Assembly: GCF_963860125.1 (NCBI RefSeq)
Contig: NZ_CAWLFA010000001.1
Coordinates: 868,001 to 932,000 of the forward strand
DNA length: 64,000 nucleotides
Source: Picosynechococcus sp. PCC 7002
GTDB lineage: Bacteria; Cyanobacteriota; Cyanobacteriia; Cyanobacteriales; MRBY01
Direction of reading: 5' to 3'
In this document: piece by piece, positions 24,587 through 34,271 of the stretch
Numbering within the stretch: the stretch's first letter is position 1
Layout of the letters: every line of letters starts with the position of its first letter
The notes under the pieces: model-generated
The model's database searches: none
Told to the model about the DNA's origin: nothing
What the model saw: the letters and a program-made list of their open reading frames with translations, nothing else
Made by a program: the position numbers and the translations under genes

Positions 24587-25804
24587 TTGTCTAAACCATT
24601 TGCCCAAGAATTAAAACAGCTCCGTCGCCAGCACCAACTCATTTTAAATGCCGTTGGCGAAGGGGTTTATGGCCTTGATTTAGATGGCAATGTGACCTTT
24701 ATTAATCCCGCTGCCGCCAAGATGATTGACTGGCCAGTGACAGAGTTGGTCGGCAAGTCAATGCATACGGTATTGCACCATTCCCATGTGGATGGTTCGC
24801 CCTATCCCCGTGAAGATTGCCCAATTTATGCCGCCCTCAAAGATGGTAGTACCCATCGCGTGATTTCCGATGTATTTTGGCGCAAAGATGGCACCAGTTT
24901 TCCGGTGGAATATATCAGCACCCCCATGAAAGATGAAGACGGCACTTTAATTGGGGCTGTTGTCACATTTCAAGATATTAGTCAGCGGCGTTGGGCAGAA
25001 AAAATTCTTGAACAGGCCAATGAAGATTTAGAGCAAAAAATTCAAGAGCGGACCCAAAAGTTGCAACGAGCCAATCAACAGCTAAGGGAACTTAGCGAAA
25101 TGCGTTCACGCTTCATCACCATGGTTTGTCATGAATTTCGTAATCCCCTTAATAACATCACCCTGTCTGTTTCTTCCCTGAAACGTTATGACACCCATCT
25201 TTCCTTAGCAGAAAAAGCAGGTTATCTTTCCAGTATTAATGCGAATGTTGAGCGCATGACTCAAATCATTGACGATATTTTAGTGATTGGTAGGATTGAA
25301 GCCAAAGTTCTAGAAGTTAACCGAACAAAAGTTGATGTAGTGGCATTTTGCCGTCGGTTATTAGAGGAAGGAGAATTTATTCGTCAGTCTGATCCCATTA
25401 AATTGATTTGCCCCAGCCATTCGATTATCACTGAGCTTGACGAACGCTTACTCTATTCAATTTTAGGAAATTTACTTGCCAATGCGATTCGCTATACCCA
25501 CGCGAGTGGCGCAATTACTTTGAGCTTAAGAAAGTGGAAACAAATACTAATTATCAAAGTCCAAGATGAAGGGATTGGCATTGCCTTAAAAGATCGAAAA
25601 TATCTTTTTGAACCGTTTCATCGGGGTTGTAATACCAGTAATATTCCTGGTACAGGACTAGGGCTAAGTATCGTTAAACAGTTTGTGGATCTCCTTGGAG
25701 GCAATATTCATGTGTCCAGCCGAATCAATAAAGGAACGACTTTTACTGTGAGATTGCCAATGTTCAATAACAGTAAAAACAATATTTCGGCTTCCACCAG
25801 TTAA
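24587..25804 (+). CDS. PAS-domain sensor histidine kinase
   Basis: A soluble 405-residue kinase starting at TTG 24587; the nearby ATG at 24565 is out of frame and soon stops. It has one PAS domain (about 15-135, ending VTFQDISQRRWAEK), a coiled coil (about 135-172), the phosphorylated His182 in MVCHEFRNPLNN, and a HATPase_c domain with N-, G1- and G2-boxes (LANAIRYTHASG, DEGIGIA, GTGLGLSIVKQF). It is therefore complete but has no receiver and no membrane anchor. The cyn cluster and an AraC-type response regulator lie upstream on the same strand; pairing with that regulator is plausible and untested. Confidence 0.9.
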   Translation: MSKPFAQELKQLRRQHQLILNAVGEGVYGLDLDGNVTFINPAAAKMIDWPVTELVGKSMHTVLHHSHVDGSPYPREDCPIYAALKDGSTHRVISDVFWRKDGTSFPVEYISTPMKDEDGTLIGAVVTFQDISQRRWAEKILEQANEDLEQKIQERTQKLQRANQQLRELSEMRSRFITMVCHEFRNPLNNITLSVSSLKRYDTHLSLAEKAGYLSSINANVERMTQIIDDILVIGRIEAKVLEVNRTKVDVVAFCRRLLEEGEFIRQSDPIKLICPSHSIITELDERLLYSILGNLLANAIRYTHASGAITLSLRKWKQILIIKVQDEGIGIALKDRKYLFEPFHRGCNTSNIPGTGLGLSIVKQFVDLLGGNIHVSSRINKGTTFTVRLPMFNNSKNNISASTS

Positions 25805-25824
25805 TTAAAATCAAAAAATATCAT

Positions 25825-25861
25825 CTTGAGTTTATTAAAAAATATTTCCTATCAACTCAAG
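25825..25861. repeat. inverted repeat between convergent genes
   Basis: CTTGAGTT, 21 nt, AACTCAAG: a perfect 8-bp dyad in the 65-nt gap between the histidine kinase and hydrolase genes, which converge. No T-run follows on either strand, so a bidirectional terminator is possible but weakly supported. Confidence 0.4.
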
Positions 25862-25869
25862 GATTCAAG

Positions 25870-26796
25870 CTAATGATTAGATGTGATTGGGATTAAAGTT
25901 TGGCAAAAGCGAAGAATGTGTTCGGCGACGAGGGTTGTTTGCTCCACATGGGGGAGGTGGCCACAATTGGGAATCCAGTGGAGGGTGCTATTGGGTAAGC
26001 CCTGTTGAAAGCGATGGGCTGCTTTTGTGCCAAGGATTCGGTCTTGTTCACCCCAGAGAATTAAGGTAGGTTGCTGGATCTGCTTCAATTTGGGATAAAA
26101 AGAGCCATAGCCACCGCCTTTCGTAAATTGAATCAAGGCTTCCTGCCAGCGATCGCACTGGACATGCATCGCGCCACAGAGTACCGCATCTGTTGTGACT
26201 TTTGTTTTATCGAAATAGGCACTCTGGCAAATCTTTCGGCGGATATTCATACTCCCTAAAAATTGTGTAGCCCACCGATCCAAAGGCGGTACCATCGCAA
26301 AGCGGCTGAGGGGTTTTGGGGCCAGACCAGCACTATCTAAGAGGACAATTTGCTTGACCGCGTCGGGGTAGCTCAGGGCAAACTCGAGGGCCACCGCCCC
26401 ACCCATAGAGGCACCAACAATCACTACCGGGCGATTAATTTGCTGTTGCCAAAACTGGCAGAGGTGGGTTTTGATGGTTTCTGGGGTAAAGGGAAGCTGT
26501 TCTGGTCGCTCCGTAAAACCGAAACTGAGCAAATCCACGGCCCAAACAGGATGCTGCTGGGCTAATTTGGGCAAAAGATAGCGGTATTCTAAAACTGAGC
26601 TATCAAAGCCATGGATGAGGAGAATGTCTTGGTCGCCGCTGCCCTGTTGGACAAAGTTCGTCAAGATGGGATTTGTCTGAAGCGGAGTGGCGATCGCCAC
26701 CTGTTGGAGCTGCTGGGCGAGGCGAATCGCATCAAGTTCCGTAAGCTGATTAACCAGAGGCGGTAAAAAGGAAGGATACATAGGGGATTTCAACAA
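25870..26796 (-). CDS. alpha/beta-fold hydrolase
   Basis: A 308-residue soluble hydrolase. The nucleophile elbow GASMGG places the catalytic Ser at 130. An oxyanion HGFDSS segment precedes it, and the acid and histidine are probably in ILWGEQDRI and NCGHLPHVEQ. The cap region (about 165-225) is hydrophobic. Such proteins include esterases, haloperoxidase-like and meta-cleavage hydrolases; no substrate is evident. A second possible start at Met6 changes little. It is flanked by two kinase genes with which it shares no obvious job. Confidence 0.82.
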   Translation of the reverse strand: MLKSPMYPSFLPPLVNQLTELDAIRLAQQLQQVAIATPLQTNPILTNFVQQGSGDQDILLIHGFDSSVLEYRYLLPKLAQQHPVWAVDLLSFGFTERPEQLPFTPETIKTHLCQFWQQQINRPVVIVGASMGGAVALEFALSYPDAVKQIVLLDSAGLAPKPLSRFAMVPPLDRWATQFLGSMNIRRKICQSAYFDKTKVTTDAVLCGAMHVQCDRWQEALIQFTKGGGYGSFYPKLKQIQQPTLILWGEQDRILGTKAAHRFQQGLPNSTLHWIPNCGHLPHVEQTTLVAEHILRFCQTLIPITSNH

Positions 26797-27052
26797 ATGC
26801 AGCCAAATTGCCTACTTATTGTTACAGGTTTGCCCCTGGCCTACAAGCAAACGGTGTCCGAGAAAATTTAGGGAGCTAGGGCACGCTCAAGCAAAATTGT
26901 ATGCTTGGGTAGTTGTGGTTTTTCGACAATAATAGAATAGTAGGACTTAGTTCCTTAGAGCTCTTTGTGCCAGTTGACATTTCCCAATTTAAGTTACAGC
27001 TACCCATTGTGATTCACCTGCCAGAATCTGTCCAAGCTCCATCAGGATCGTC

Positions 27053-29347
27053 ATGTTCCATTTCCCGCAACCGCCCTTGAAACTATCCCGACGGTTTATC
27101 CTCATTATTTTGCTTGCCTTAGCCTATTACGGGACCGCAGAAATTTCTCGCCAGGTTGCTTCGACCCCCCAATCCGTTACCCCTATATGGCCCCCCGATG
27201 GCATTGCCCTGGCAGCAACATTTATCTATGGCTATCAAGTATTACCAGGGGTATTTCTTGGCTCTTTTTTGGCGAATATTTGGGCTTTTTTTCATGGGGG
27301 AAATCTCAATCAAGTCCTCACTTCAATTGTGCAGGTATTGGCGATCGCCCTAGGCACCACAAGCGGTATGGGCTTGGGAAAATACTTACTAGATACCAAA
27401 ATTCAGCGCAAAAATCCCCTCAAAAAACTTGACGATCTCTGCAAGTTTCTTCTATTTATCGGTATTTTAACCCCGGCAATCAATGCCACAGCCGGAGTTT
27501 TTGCCCTTGCCATCGGCAATACAGTTACTTGGGCAAACTTTGGAGAATCTTGGTTAACTTGGTGGATTTCTAACGTTTCTGGAATTTACATTTTTACCCC
27601 GGCCCTAATTAGTTGGTATGAGCTATTTCAACCACAAACCTTAAATCGTCTCGTTCAAAAAGCAATTTTCACTTTTAATAAACATTCTAAAAAGCCCGCT
27701 AAACTTGCCTGGAAATTATTGCTTGAAACAAGATTTGTTGAGGCCCTGAGCCTACTTACAATTATTTTGTTGATTAGTTATATTTCCTTTTCTCAAGATC
27801 TCCATTTGGAATATATGCTCATTCCCTGTCTGGTGTGGGCCGTGATTCGTTTTGGTCAATTTGGCGCGACAAATCTTATTTCCCTCGTGACAATGTTAGC
27901 GGCACTCGGCACTGTGCGGGGACTGGGTTCCTTTGCCAGTGAAGATATTAACGAATCTTTACTACGCTTGCAGTTATTCACCGTGGTCATCGTGGTGACT
28001 AATTTGAGCTTAATGGCGACTTTAAGAGAAAAAAAAGAAGCCTTTAACAACTTGCGCCAATCTAAACTCCACCTCCAAGAAAAATCATCACAACTTGAAC
28101 AAAGCAAGATAATCCTGAAAGAAAATGCCTTTTTATTAGAGCAACAAAACTTAGAGCTCATCGAAGCCAAACAAGCAGCAGAAAATGCGAATCGCACCAA
28201 AACGCGGTTTTTGTCTAGTATGAGCCATGAGTTGCGCACCCCTTTAAACGCTATTTTAGGGTTAGTAGAACTGCTCAAGGATTCTGATAATTTAGACGAA
28301 TACGAACGGGGAGATTTACAAACCATCAGTGACTCAGGGATTCACCTACTCCATCTCATTGAAGATATTTTAGATATTTCTCGCATTGAAGCGGGAAGAG
28401 TCGAACTTCATTTTCAAGAAGTAGATTTTCCCAAATTTCTCCAAGGGATTAAGGGCATTATTCAAGCGCAAATCAATACCGATGCCATTGAATTCATTTG
28501 TGAATTCCCCCCCAAGTTGCCAGCAGTGGTGAGCATTGATGAAAAAAAGCTTAAGCAAGTATTGTTAAATCTCTTGCATAATGCAGCGAAATTTACAGAG
28601 AAAGGCCAGATTATTTTTCGCTTAAAACTTCATTCTTTTCCCGATTTGAGTGAGACCTATACATTGCTCAATTTTGAAGTTGAAGACTCTGGGATTGGCA
28701 TCGAGCCTGATAAGCTCAACTTGATTTTTCTGCCTTTTGAACAAACTGGTAAAGCCAAATTTAAAACCCAAGGAACTGGTTTAGGTCTCGCCATTAGTCA
28801 AGAAATTGTCCGGATGATGGGCGGCAAAATTTCAGTGACGAGTCAGCCGGGCATCGGCAGTAAATTCGAGTTTATGATCTGTACTCAAATTGTCAATAAG
28901 CCTAGTGACTCCCTTGAAAAAAAGCAAAATCCTTTGTTTGTTTTTGATCGAGAGTTGGCGACGAAACTGCCCCTGAAGATCCTCTTAGCGGAAGATAATT
29001 TAACGAATCAAAAGGTTGTCGCAAAGATCCTAAAGAATTTAGGTTATCAGGTGGACATTGTGAGTAATGGTTTAGAAGTCCTAGAGGCAGTTGAACAGCA
29101 AATTTATGATGTGATTTTGATGGATATTCAGATGCCTGAAATGGACGGCTTAGACGCCACCAAAGCATTACTTAAACTGAATTTGGAGCCACATCCCTAT
29201 GTTATTGCGCTGACGGCCAATGCTATGCAGCATGATCGATTGGCTTGTTTGGAGGTTGGGATGGATGATTACATTACCAAGCCTGTGCGGTTGGATTTGT
29301 TGGTACAGGCCCTGTGGCGATCACAATGTTGTCGCCTCGTATTTTAA
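27053..29347 (+). CDS. hybrid sensor histidine kinase, MASE1-HisKA-HATPase-REC
   Basis: This 764-residue membrane kinase starts with a MASE1 sensor domain (about 12-325; VTPIWPPDGIALAATFIYG and WLTWWISNVSGIYIFTPALI). A coiled coil follows (about 328-382), then HisKA with His392 in SSMSHELRTPLN, HATPase_c (about 495-612; DSGIGIEPDKL, GTGLGLAIS), and a receiver (about 641-755) with Asp691 in ILMDIQMPEMDG and Lys743 in ITKPV. It should autophosphorylate and pass phosphate to its own receiver and then to an external phosphotransfer partner that is not in the window. The sensed signal is unknown. Confidence 0.92.
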   Translation: MFHFPQPPLKLSRRFILIILLALAYYGTAEISRQVASTPQSVTPIWPPDGIALAATFIYGYQVLPGVFLGSFLANIWAFFHGGNLNQVLTSIVQVLAIALGTTSGMGLGKYLLDTKIQRKNPLKKLDDLCKFLLFIGILTPAINATAGVFALAIGNTVTWANFGESWLTWWISNVSGIYIFTPALISWYELFQPQTLNRLVQKAIFTFNKHSKKPAKLAWKLLLETRFVEALSLLTIILLISYISFSQDLHLEYMLIPCLVWAVIRFGQFGATNLISLVTMLAALGTVRGLGSFASEDINESLLRLQLFTVVIVVTNLSLMATLREKKEAFNNLRQSKLHLQEKSSQLEQSKIILKENAFLLEQQNLELIEAKQAAENANRTKTRFLSSMSHELRTPLNAILGLVELLKDSDNLDEYERGDLQTISDSGIHLLHLIEDILDISRIEAGRVELHFQEVDFPKFLQGIKGIIQAQINTDAIEFICEFPPKLPAVVSIDEKKLKQVLLNLLHNAAKFTEKGQIIFRLKLHSFPDLSETYTLLNFEVEDSGIGIEPDKLNLIFLPFEQTGKAKFKTQGTGLGLAISQEIVRMMGGKISVTSQPGIGSKFEFMICTQIVNKPSDSLEKKQNPLFVFDRELATKLPLKILLAEDNLTNQKVVAKILKNLGYQVDIVSNGLEVLEAVEQQIYDVILMDIQMPEMDGLDATKALLKLNLEPHPYVIALTANAMQHDRLACLEVGMDDYITKPVRLDLLVQALWRSQCCRLVF

Positions 29348-29453
29348 AAGCCTTGTGTTTGCCGATGAACCCCTAGATTTAGCAAAAATCTGTCCCCCCA
29401 GTATTTGTCTTTAGAATAGTAACGACTAAAACCAAAATTTAAGGATTGACCCC

Positions 29454-30563
29454 ATGGATGTGAAAGCGGCGATCGCCTATGCAGCAAAAGAACCCCTCAA
29501 GGTAGAAACCGTCCAACTCGAACCCCCCAAAGCTGGAGAAGTGCTGGTAGAAATCAAGGCGACGGGGGTTTGTCATACCGATGCCTACACTTTATCTGGG
29601 GCCGATCCAGAGGGGCTATTCCCGGCGATCCTAGGCCATGAGGGGGCTGGGGTTGTGGTTGAAGTGGGGCCGGATGTTAAAAGTCTGAAACCGGGCGATC
29701 ACGTTATTCCCCTCTATGTGCCAGAATGCCGCGAGTGCGAATATTGCCTCAGTTTTAAAACAAATCTCTGTCAGGCAATCCGACTTACCCAAGGCCGGGG
29801 CGTGATGCCCGATGGTACCGGACGTTTTTCGATTAATGGTAAGCCGCTGTTTCACTACATGGGCACCTCCACCTTTGCTAACTACACCGTGGTGCCAGAA
29901 ATTTCCCTGGCAAAAATCCGCGAAGATGCCCCCTTTGATAAGGTCTGCTACATCGGCTGCGGTGTCACCACGGGGATCGGGGCGGTGATCAATACGGCGA
30001 AAGTTGAAGTGGGGTCAAAGGTAATTGTCTTCGGCTTGGGGGGCATTGGCCTAAACGTGATCCAAGGCTGTCGCATGGTGGGGGCAGATATGATTGTCGG
30101 CGTCGATATTAACGACGATAAAAAGGCGATCGCCGAAAAATTTGGTATGACCCATTTCGTCAATCCCAAGGAAGTTGAGGGTGATCTCGTGCCCTATTTA
30201 GTGGATTTAACAAAAGGCGGTGCGGACTACACCTTTGAATGTATTGGCAATGTCAACGTGATGCGCCAAGCGCTGGAAAGTTGCCATAAGGGTTGGGGTG
30301 TTTCTACTATTGTTGGGGTAGCAGGCGCAGGTCAAGAGATTAGTACCCGACCCTTCCAGTTGGTAACGGGTCGCGTCTGGAAAGGAACCGCCTTCGGGGG
30401 CGCGAGGGGCCGTACCGATGTGCCGAAAATTGTCGATTGGTACATGGAAGGCAAAATCAACATCGATGATCTGATTACCCACACCATGCCCATTGAGAAG
30501 ATTAACGAAGCCTTCGATTTGATGCACGCCGGAGAATCTATCCGCAGCGTGGTCACCTTTTAG
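29454..30563 (+). CDS. frmA: S-(hydroxymethyl)glutathione dehydrogenase (class III alcohol dehydrogenase)
   Basis: This zinc enzyme oxidises S-hydroxymethylglutathione, formed from formaldehyde and glutathione, to S-formylglutathione with NAD+, and can also reduce S-nitrosoglutathione. All 369 residues follow the class III pattern. Catalytic zinc ligands include Cys40 (TGVCHTDAY) and His62 (GHEGAG). The structural-zinc cysteines are Cys92, Cys95, Cys98 and Cys106. The NAD fold is GLGGIGLNVIQG. The next gene encodes S-formylglutathione hydrolase 26 nt downstream, completing the pathway. Confidence 0.95.
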   Translation: MDVKAAIAYAAKEPLKVETVQLEPPKAGEVLVEIKATGVCHTDAYTLSGADPEGLFPAILGHEGAGVVVEVGPDVKSLKPGDHVIPLYVPECRECEYCLSFKTNLCQAIRLTQGRGVMPDGTGRFSINGKPLFHYMGTSTFANYTVVPEISLAKIREDAPFDKVCYIGCGVTTGIGAVINTAKVEVGSKVIVFGLGGIGLNVIQGCRMVGADMIVGVDINDDKKAIAEKFGMTHFVNPKEVEGDLVPYLVDLTKGGADYTFECIGNVNVMRQALESCHKGWGVSTIVGVAGAGQEISTRPFQLVTGRVWKGTAFGGARGRTDVPKIVDWYMEGKINIDDLITHTMPIEKINEAFDLMHAGESIRSVVTF

Positions 30564-30589
30564 ATCCTCAAAATTGGTAGGGGTTTACC

Positions 30590-31468
30590 ATGGTAAGCCC
30601 CCATAGCACGATCAAATTAACGATGACAAACCTTGTTTTAACGAAAGAAACCCTCTGTTTTGGCGGCAAAGTGCAGTATTACCAGCACGATTCTGAGGCG
30701 TGCGGTGTACCGATGAATTTTTCGGTATTTGTGCCGCCCCAAGCCGAAACTCGACCCGTACCAACCCTCTATTATTTATCAGGTTTGACCTGTACTGAGG
30801 AAAATTTCACCACGAAGGCGGGCGCTCAAAAATATGCCGCAGACTATGGCTTAATGCTCGTCGCCCCCGATACTAGCCCTCGCAATACGGGCATCGCCGA
30901 CGAGGATAAAGATTGGGATCTTGGCAGTGGCGCCGGTTTCTATGTGGATGCAACCCAACAGCCCTGGGCCAACCATTATCAAATGTACAGTTACATCACC
31001 GAGGAACTGCCCAAACTCATCGAAGCGAACTTTTCCGTGACGGCGAAACGGGGGATTTTTGGCCATTCCATGGGGGGTCATGGAGCTTTAATTTGTGCCC
31101 TCCGGCAGCCTGATTTCTACCAGTCGGTGTCTGCCTTTGCGCCGATTGTTGCGCCGAGCCAGTGCCCCTGGGGAGAAAAAGCGTTTACTGCTTATCTGGG
31201 CACGGATAAAACCCTCTGGGAAAATTATGATGCGACGGCTCTCTTACAAAAAAATGGCCCTTTAAAGTACCCAATCCTGGTGGATCAAGGCAGCGCCGAT
31301 GGTTTTTTGGAGAAACAATTACTGACAGAAAAATTGGCGATCGCCTGTGAAAAAGTCGGTCAACCCCTCACCCTCCGCTACCAAGACGGCTATGACCACA
31401 GCTATTTTTTCATTGCCACTTTTATGCTTGACCATGTCCGACATCACGCCCAATTCCTGATTGGCTAA
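30590..31468 (+). CDS. fghA: S-formylglutathione hydrolase
   Basis: The esterase hydrolyses S-formylglutathione to formate and glutathione, the step after FrmA. The 292-residue protein has the esterase-D hallmarks: YYLSGLTCTEENFTTKAGAQ, DTSPRN, and the nucleophile Ser160 in GIFGHSMGGHGAL. The late GSADGFLE and DGYDHSYFF supply the Asp and His of the triad. It follows frmA by 26 nt, so both are probably one transcript. A second in-frame ATG at 30623 (MTNLVLTKETLCF) is an equally good start by homology; the first has a weak GGGG ribosome-binding site. Confidence 0.93.
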   Translation: MVSPHSTIKLTMTNLVLTKETLCFGGKVQYYQHDSEACGVPMNFSVFVPPQAETRPVPTLYYLSGLTCTEENFTTKAGAQKYAADYGLMLVAPDTSPRNTGIADEDKDWDLGSGAGFYVDATQQPWANHYQMYSYITEELPKLIEANFSVTAKRGIFGHSMGGHGALICALRQPDFYQSVSAFAPIVAPSQCPWGEKAFTAYLGTDKTLWENYDATALLQKNGPLKYPILVDQGSADGFLEKQLLTEKLAIACEKVGQPLTLRYQDGYDHSYFFIATFMLDHVRHHAQFLIG

Positions 31469-31484
31469 ATGTTTTCGCCGAACC

Positions 31485-31502
31485 TGTTCCATAATGGGAA
31501 CA
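31485..31502. repeat. short inverted repeat between fghA and the kinase gene
   Basis: TGTTCC, 6 nt, GGAACA: a perfect 6-bp dyad 35 nt before the kinase start. It could be an operator or a leader hairpin; no T-run follows. Confidence 0.35.
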
Positions 31503-31536
31503 TCAGTTTAGGTGTGAGCCAAGCGTTACAGAGATT

Positions 31537-32946
31537 ATGATTGGGCAGTTACTCGATGGCCGCTATCGCATCGTCAAATCCTTGGCGGCGGGAGGCTTTG
31601 GGCAAACCTTTATCGCCGAGGACATCAAACAGTTCAACAAGCCCTGTGTCGTTAAGCAGTTTAAACCCAGTTTTTCTGATCCCGAAGCCCTGAAGGTGGC
31701 GCGGCGGCTTTTTGAAGTGGAAGCCCAACTGCTCAATCGTCTGGGAGACCATGATCAAATTCCCCACTTGCTCGCCTATTTTGAAATCAATCAAGAATTT
31801 TTCCTGGTTCAGGATTTTGTTGAAGGCCATAGCCTCGAACGGGAAATCACCGTCGGCAAAAAACTTAGTGAAGCCTATGCGATCGCCCTGTTAAAAAGTA
31901 TCCTCGAACCGCTCAGTTTTATCCATAGCCAAAACGTGATTCACCGGGATATTAAACCCGCAAACCTGATTCGGCGGAAACAGGACGGAAAAATTGTTCT
32001 GATCGACTTCGGCGCTGTGAAAGAACTGGCAGGCACCCAAATTAATGCCCAGGGTCAAACCCGTGTCGGCACCATCATTGGCACCCCTGGCTATATGGCC
32101 AACGAGCAAGGCCGGGGCAAACCTAAACTCAGTAGTGATATTTACGCCACAGGCTTGATTATTATCCAGGCCCTCACTGGGAAACTGCCCCCCATGGGTT
32201 ATCGCAGTGGCGACGAGCTCTACGAAGATCCCCAAACTGCAGAGATTCTTTGGCGTCAGGATGCCCAGGTGAGTCCAGAATTTGCGGCGATCCTAGACCG
32301 AATGATTTGTTTCGATTTTCGCAGTCGTTACCCATCGGCCATGGCCGTAAAAGCTGCTCTCCAATCCCTGACGGGGGCTGCCCAACCCGTCGCCAAGCCA
32401 GCCATTAATCTCCAAAAAACGAATTTGCAGGAAGCAGCAGTGCCCGCAACGGTGGTGAGTGGTGGCTTGGGTCAAAACATTCAAGGACAAGCGCCCCTCG
32501 CCGCTCCCCCCAAAACCCACTGGGCGAAGTTTCTATTCCGTGCCGTGCAACGGTTTATCGGGGTGTCTTTGCTAATTATGGGGCTGCCGATCGCCATCTA
32601 CGGTCTCGTGGAAGGGGTCAATGAAAATGTCTCCCAGGAGGACCGCGAAGGGGCGATCGCCGCTTTTATTATTTTCGGGGTTCCCTTTACTGGAACAGGC
32701 TCATTTATGCTGTGGCGGTTAAATCGCCAAGTACGGAAGGAAAAATTTGACTCCGACTGGCTGCGGCAAAATTTCTACCAAACCCTCAGTGAGACCAATG
32801 GCGAAGTGACGGTGCTTCGTTTCGCCCAAAGTACCCAACTTTCCGGCAAAGAAGCACAAAAATATCTCGACGCCAGAGCCAAGGAATTTAATGGCACGAC
32901 CCGACGATCGCCTGATGGGGAAATTCTTTATTCTTTTAAGCTCTAG
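31537..32946 (+). CDS. Ser/Thr protein kinase (Hanks-type)
   Basis: A 469-residue eukaryotic-like kinase. The catalytic domain (about 10-290) has the glycine loop AAGGFGQTF, Lys40 (CVVKQF), the catalytic HRDIKPAN (Asp138) and IDFGAVKE in place of the usual DFG-x-A. The activation segment ends in GTPGYMANEQ. All residues required for phosphotransfer are present. A Pro/Ala/Gln-rich linker leads to two membrane segments near residues 335-395, and the cytoplasmic C-terminus carries a small domain (about 405-469). This layout is common in cyanobacterial Spk proteins. The substrate is unknown. Confidence 0.9.
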   Translation: MIGQLLDGRYRIVKSLAAGGFGQTFIAEDIKQFNKPCVVKQFKPSFSDPEALKVARRLFEVEAQLLNRLGDHDQIPHLLAYFEINQEFFLVQDFVEGHSLEREITVGKKLSEAYAIALLKSILEPLSFIHSQNVIHRDIKPANLIRRKQDGKIVLIDFGAVKELAGTQINAQGQTRVGTIIGTPGYMANEQGRGKPKLSSDIYATGLIIIQALTGKLPPMGYRSGDELYEDPQTAEILWRQDAQVSPEFAAILDRMICFDFRSRYPSAMAVKAALQSLTGAAQPVAKPAINLQKTNLQEAAVPATVVSGGLGQNIQGQAPLAAPPKTHWAKFLFRAVQRFIGVSLLIMGLPIAIYGLVEGVNENVSQEDREGAIAAFIIFGVPFTGTGSFMLWRLNRQVRKEKFDSDWLRQNFYQTLSETNGEVTVLRFAQSTQLSGKEAQKYLDARAKEFNGTTRRSPDGEILYSFKL

Positions 32947-32955
32947 CCCAACTTT

Positions 32956-34020
32956 CTAGGATGCGGCAAACACTTGGGGGGTTGCCGATTGGATCTTAAT
33001 TTCGACCCGCGACCCGACGGGAACCAATTGATTAACTCCCATGCGGGCATGGAGACATTTCCCCGAATCTGTCTGGAGACAATAGCGGTATTCCCGGCCC
33101 AAAAATTGCCGCTCCTTCACAATTACTGGGGATTCTGGCTGGGGAATCAATTCCAATTCCTCCTCCCGCACCATTAATTCTCCCTCAGCGGCCTGTTCTG
33201 GGGGGGCGATCGCCACTTTAAATTCACCGATCTCCGTGCGCCAAACCCCACCAATCCACTGGGCTGGTAGAAAATTCGCATGGGTGACAAATTCTGCCAC
33301 AAACCGAGAGGCCGGGCGGGTATAAATTTCCTCTGGTGTGCCCAACTGCTCTAAATTTCCCTGGCGCATCACCGCAATCCGATCCGAAATGGCCAACGCT
33401 TCCTCTTGGTCGTGGGTTACAAAAATCGCCGAAATGCCCGCCGCTTTAATAATTTGGCGAATCTCATGCCGGAGGTGATGGCGCACCTGCACATCCAAAT
33501 TACTCAGGGGTTCATCTAACAAAATTAACGAAGGACGGGGTGCCAGGGCGCGGGCGAGGGCGATCCGTTGCTGTTGCCCCCCAGATAGCTCGTGGGGATA
33601 GCGCTTTTCTAGGCCCGCAAGTCCCACTAAATGCAAAATTTCCTGAATTCGTTGGCGAATTTCCTGGCGGGAAAACTTACGTTCGCGGTGGCGCAACCCA
33701 AAGGCAATGTTATCGGCGATGGTGAGGTGGGGAAACAAAGCGTAATCCTGGAAAACCATCCCTGTATTCCGTCGCTCCGGGGGAAGGCAATTTTCTGGGG
33801 TACTGACGGGTACACCATTGAGAATAATTTGTCCTGCGCTGGGCTGCTCGAACCCGGCGATTAAGCGCAGTAACGTCGTTTTACCGCAACCGGAAGGCCC
33901 TAAAAGTCCGAGAATTTCCCCCTGTTTGAGTTGAAACTGAATATCTTTGACCGCTGGTAGATCTTGGGCACTGAAACGTTTACAAAGACTTTCGACGCGT
34001 AGGATGGGGGAATCATTCAT
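32956..34020 (-). CDS. ABC transporter ATP-binding protein, iron(III)/FbpC-FutC type
   Basis: This 354-residue ATPase has Walker A GPSGCGKTT at 41-49, signature LSGGQQQ at 145-151, Walker B LILLDEP (Asp169, Glu170) and the H-loop VTHDQEEA. A C-terminal regulatory OB-type domain (about 240-354) makes it the long class that includes FbpC/FutC (ferric iron), PotA and sulfate or sugar ATPases. The residues VCxC-free linker and TIADNIAFGLR fit the iron group best, but specificity is inferred. No permease or binding protein is adjacent. A sequence resembling the core of a cyanobacterial iron box lies 75 nt upstream. Confidence 0.82.
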   Translation of the reverse strand: MNDSPILRVESLCKRFSAQDLPAVKDIQFQLKQGEILGLLGPSGCGKTTLLRLIAGFEQPSAGQIILNGVPVSTPENCLPPERRNTGMVFQDYALFPHLTIADNIAFGLRHRERKFSRQEIRQRIQEILHLVGLAGLEKRYPHELSGGQQQRIALARALAPRPSLILLDEPLSNLDVQVRHHLRHEIRQIIKAAGISAIFVTHDQEEALAISDRIAVMRQGNLEQLGTPEEIYTRPASRFVAEFVTHANFLPAQWIGGVWRTEIGEFKVAIAPPEQAAEGELMVREEELELIPQPESPVIVKERQFLGREYRYCLQTDSGKCLHARMGVNQLVPVGSRVEIKIQSATPQVFAAS

Positions 34021-34091
34021 GGGGGTTTAACGGTGACTCTAATGGCAGGGCCTTGAGACAATTCCCAGAGGCGATCGCCAATTAATTAAGA

Positions 34092-34109
34092 ACTATTCTC
34101 AACTGCTGC
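34092..34109 (-). promoter_or_regulatory. possible Fur (iron-box-like) site
   Basis: The 8-nt core ATTCTCAA (34095-34102 on the plus strand) matches the centre of the Anabaena FurA box, but the flanks do not. It sits in the leader of the iron-type ABC ATPase gene. Weak evidence. Confidence 0.2.
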
Positions 34110-34271
34110 ATCATAACATAGGAATATTTAGTTTGATCGATCAAAGACAAGATATTTTGTCGAATTGCGGCAGAATGCCTTTGTTTTCCCTGGGGTGCTG
34201 TGGGGGAGATTCCACGGTAAGCTAGAAGAACAACTATTTTTGCTCTATTGATATTCACAACAGAACCGTTA

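Noticed and set aside
29220..29414. Plus-strand frame over the end of the hybrid kinase gene
   Set aside because: It is an alternative frame over the receiver domain, and the kinase reading frame ends normally after the receiver fold, so no frameshift is needed.
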